From NCBI RefSeq assembly GCF_004121055.1, contig NZ_PYAL01000006.1:310001-374000 (forward strand): a stretch of 64,000 nt of DNA. The letters are read 5' to 3'. The notes below the pieces were generated by a model, which made no database searches, was not told where the DNA came from, and saw nothing but the letters and a program-made list of their open reading frames with translations. The position numbers were made by a program, and so were the translations under genes. Shown here piece after piece: positions 60,795 to 64,000 of the stretch. The stretch comes from Achromobacter aloeverae. GTDB taxonomy: Bacteria > Pseudomonadota > Gammaproteobacteria > Burkholderiales > Burkholderiaceae_B. The first letter of the stretch is position 1. Each line of letters starts with the position of its first letter.

Positions 60795-63700
60795 CTACGG
60801 CTTCGGTTCGCCGTCCTTTGCCGGGTCGCGGCTCTCCGACGCTTCGGCTTGCATCACTTCATTTCCACGCAGGATGTTCTGGATAATGGAGATCATCTGG
60901 TCCAGCGGCGCCGGCTTGCCTACATGCGCGGCAAAGCCGGCGGACTTAGCCTGGTCGATGTCCTTCTTCGCGCCGAAGCCCGTCAGCGCGATCGCCGGCA
61001 TCGAATGCCCCACGGCCCGCATTGCCGCGATGAAGGCATAGCCGTCCATTTCAGGCATGCCGATGTCGGAAATCACGATGTCGAAAATACCCTCGGCCAA
61101 GGCTTCCAGCCCCAGCTCGCCGCTACTCGCGGTCTGCACCCTTGCGCCTTCCATGCTGAGCAATTCGCCGAAGGCGTCCAGCAGTTCGGGCGAGTCGTCC
61201 ACCAGCAGGATGCGGATGCCTTCCAGCTGGCCGCCTGTCTCCTCGTCCGCGTCTTGCGACGCCGGGCCGTAGACATGCGCCGCCAGGGGCAGCCAGACGG
61301 TGAAGGACGCCCCTTTCCCTTTCCCTTCGGACGTCACGTGGACGTGGCCTCCGTGCGCCTGGATCAACTGGTTCACCACCGCCAGGCCGATGCCCAGGCC
61401 CATCCGTTTCTGCGGCCCGTCCTGGGTCTTGCCCTGGCTATACATTTCAAACAGGCGTGGCAGGAAATCGGGCTCTATGCCTTCACCCGTGTCCGTCACC
61501 ACCAGCCGCGCCATGCGTTCGTCCTGCGCAAGGCCTATCGTCACAGATCCGCCCGGGGGCGTGAACTTGATTCCGTTATTGATCAGGTTCCACGCAATCT
61601 GTTCGACACGCACGGGATCGGCGTCGATATACAGCGTGTCGTTGAGTTCGTAATCCTTCAACAGCGTGATGCCGCTGTCGATCAGGGTCGGTTGCAATGT
61701 GTTGACGATGCTGTCCACCGTGGCGGTCAGGCTGACGATGGATTTGTTCAGTTTCAGCTTGCCTGTCTGGGCGCGGGCGATGTCCAGCAGGTCCTCGATG
61801 ATGCGCGCCTGGCTGCGCACGGCGCGCCTGGCTGCGCACGGCGCGCCGGATGGCGTCGGCGGCGCGCGCGGCCGCGGGACCCCCACGCACCTCGGGCATG
61901 CGGGACAGCAGCTCCGCGTTCAACTGGATCAGGTTCAGCGGATGCTTCAATTCGTGCGACATGACGGCGAAGAACTCGTCCTTCAGCGTACTGTCGGCGC
62001 GGCTGCTCTCCAGGCGGTTGACCTGGTCCATTTCCAGCTGCTTCTGCGATGTGATGTCGCGGGCGATCTTGGCGTAGCCTGGTGCAACGGGGTCGTCGAT
62101 GGGATTGACGCCGCCGACGCAGAAAATGCGGGTGCCGTCCTTGCGGCGGTGCCAGCGCTCGTCGGTGGCATAGCCATGCTCGCTGGCCCGTCGAAGTTCG
62201 CGCGCGGGAACGCCGGCATCGATGTCCGCCTGCGTGAAGATGATGGACAGGTCCTTGCCCAGCGCCTCTCTTTCGGTATAGCCGAACATCAGCTGCGCGC
62301 CGGCGTTCCAACTGACGATGCGGCCGTCTTCCGACATCGTGATGATGGCGAAATCCTTGGTGCTCTGGGCCATCGCATTGATGCGCGCTTCCGCATTGCG
62401 GCGATCGGTCACGTCGATGAAGGTCAGCACGGCGCCTTCGATGCGATGCTCGGCGCTGCGATAGGGCAGCAGGCGGGCCAGGTGCCAGCGGTTGTCGGCG
62501 CTGCGGACTTCGCGCTCTATGGTTTGCAGCGACTCGAAGACCGCGGCGGCGTCGCGCGCCAGGTCCGGATATTCCAGGCGATGGGTGATGTCCAGCAGCG
62601 AACGTCCCGCGTCGTTGGCGATGACGCTGAAGATGTCCGTGGCGCGCGGCGTGAACCACTTGATGCGCATGGACCGGTCGACGAAGACCGTCGCGATGTC
62701 GGAGGATGCGATCAGGTTCTGCAGGTCGTCGTTGATCTTGGCCGTTTCCTCGACCTTGCTCTTCAACTCGGAGTTTACCGTGATGAGCTCTTCATTGACC
62801 GACTGCAGTTCTTCCTTCCCGGTTTCCAGCTCTTCGGTGGTGGAGCGCAGCTCCTCATTGATGGCCTGCAGTTCCTCGTTCGACGCCTTTAACTCCTCCG
62901 TCGACGTTTCGGATTGCTCCATCGTCAACTGCAATTGCTCCTTGGTGCGCTGGAGCTCCGCTTCCAGCTGGGACAGCACGCTGGACGGCACCTTCGCTTC
63001 GCCATCGCCTTCGTTGATGCTCATGACCGCATCGACTTCATCGAAGATCACGAGCATGAAGTCGCCGCTGGTATCTTCATGGCGGAAGGGCCGCACCACC
63101 ATATTGATGTAGACGCTGCGTTCGCCAAGCTTCATCGCGACGCGGCGGGCCTCCACGCTCTTGCGCGAGTGCAGCGCCTGGAACAAGGCCGTGCGCAGTT
63201 CCATGCGCAAGTCGGGATAGACCAGCGCCGTCAGGTTGCGGGAGGGTTCGCCGCCCACATGGCGCAGGAACCTGCCCGCGCGCTCCGACATGTGGACGAT
63301 GTTGGAGTCATGGTCGACGATGACGCTGGGGGGCGCGTACTGCTCCAGCGCCTGCTGGTGGATGTCGGCGAAGGAAACGCGGCGTCCGCGTACGGCCAAG
63401 GCGGGCGCGGTGGTCAGCGGCACGCGGTCGGAAGCGGGCAGGGGCAGCAAGGGAACTGGCCGGTGCTGCGAGGCCGTGTTCTTCGCCTGGTAGATGCGAT
63501 AGCGCTTGTCGACGACCGAAAACAGGTTCTCGCAGGCGTCGGCGGATTCGGAGCTGCCGAGGAACAGGTAGCCGCCCGGCTTCAGCGCGAAATGGAACAT
63601 CCTCAGCACATCGGCCTGCACCTCGCGGTCCAGGTAGATGAGCAGGTTGCGGCAGCTGACCAGGTCCAGCTTCGAGAAGGGCGGATCGCGCAGCACATTG

Positions 63701-64000
63701 TGCGGCGCGAAGAGCACGCGTTCGCGCAGTTGCTTCTTGACCCGGTAGTTCACCCCCTCGCGGGTAAAGAACTCCTGCAGCCTGGCCGGCGAGACATCGG
63801 TCTCGATGGCGCTGGGATAGACGCCGGCTCTTCCCATGGCCAGCGAAGTTTCGTCGATGTCCGTGGCGAACACCTGGATCTTCGGCGGCGTCTCCATCGC
63901 TTCGGCATGCGCGCAGAGCAGCATCGCCACGGAATAGGCTTCTTCTCCGCTGGAGCATCCGGCGACCCAGGTACGCAGGGGCGCGGGCGATTCCCCCTTG
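60795..64000 (-). pseudogene. CheB/CheR-type PAS hybrid histidine kinase, frameshifted; 5' end beyond window
   Basis: The visible part begins inside a CheR methyltransferase domain (WVAGCSSGEEAYSVAMLL, SCRNLLIYLDREVQ). A long coiled coil follows, of the SNEELQAINEELRSTTEELE type. Two PAS domains come next, then the H-box MSHELKHPLNLIQLNAELL. At 61803-61840 an exact 19-base tandem duplication shifts the frame, so the upstream frame runs about 100 codons into nonsense. In the shifted frame the kinase resumes at once (ARIIEDLLDIARAQTGK) with the ATPase domain (NLINNGIKFTPPGG, GLGIGLAVV) and a good receiver (ISDIGMPEMDGY). As read, kinase and receiver are cut off from the sensor. Confidence 0.85.
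61803..61840. repeat. Exact 19-base tandem duplication in the hybrid kinase gene
   Basis: Two identical copies of GCGCGCCTGGCTGCGCACG (61803-61821 and 61822-61840) are followed by a further 7 matching bases. Removing one copy restores one continuous reading frame through the H-box-to-ATPase junction (RAVRSQARIIEDLL). The duplication is therefore the cause of the frameshift. Confidence 0.93.

Overview
This looks like chromosomal DNA of a high-GC betaproteobacterium. Three intact Bug-type (TctC-like) periplasmic receptors plus the wreck of a fourth, abundant GntR/LysR/IclR regulators and short, tightly packed operons point to the Alcaligenaceae, most likely Bordetella or a close relative such as Achromobacter. 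No rRNA, tRNA, insertion sequence, phage gene or CRISPR array was recognised.

Catabolic block (1-16.4 kb). A GntR regulator (cut by the window edge) and an ArsP/YraQ-type permease open the window, followed by two small proteins of unknown role. A LysR regulator then faces a five-gene sugar-acid operon: Bug receptor, PdxA2-type dehydrogenase, rhamnonate-dehydratase-like enolase, DapA-family lyase and a second Bug receptor. Opposite it runs an eight-gene operon led by a FadR-type GntR gene. It encodes a Rieske dioxygenase (alpha, beta), a Bug receptor, ferredoxin reductase, [2Fe-2S] ferredoxin, a 69-residue protein and a 2-hydroxyacid dehydrogenase.

Envelope and regulation block (16.4-24.4 kb). 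An exported alpha/beta hydrolase, an OmpR-type two-component system, two tiny overlapping genes and an exported thioredoxin are linked by three copies of one direct repeat, TGTA-N6-TGTA, resembling an RstA box. A 1055-residue autotransporter follows.

Scar and iron block (24.4-34.1 kb). A homogentisate-catabolism locus next to an intact IclR gene has decayed into five fragments: an SDR, an inverted SDR piece, fahA, hmgA and a Bug gene. In fahA and hmgA both ends survive and the middle is gone. Then come a TonB-dependent receptor with its FecR and sigma factor, an alcohol dehydrogenase, an SDR and a GlxA-type AraC regulator.

MoxR block (34.1-39.4 kb). A VWA protein faces a protease, a MoxR ATPase, a DUF58 protein and a second VWA protein. 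The protease lacks a PDZ domain and carries a long low-complexity insert.

Glycan block (39.5-55.1 kb). Twelve same-strand genes, most overlapping by ATGA, encode six glycosyltransferases, GalE, a UDP-glucuronate decarboxylase, a PIG-L deacetylase, a NodU-type carbamoyltransferase, a GmhB-like phosphatase and an SDR. No flippase, polymerase or ligase is present. A perfectly phased 13-bp x 9 tandem repeat lies inside this operon. Just upstream is the most unusual gene of the window: an ABC exporter fused to a kinase-type ATPase domain and a degenerate receiver domain.

Right end (55.1-64 kb). A zinc alcohol dehydrogenase, a proline-rich exported protein, a three-subunit gluconate-2-dehydrogenase-like enzyme, and a CheB/CheR-type hybrid histidine kinase whose frame is broken by an exact 19-bp tandem duplication. 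The only gene-free stretch over 300 bases (16089-16394) holds two of the proposed regulatory sites.
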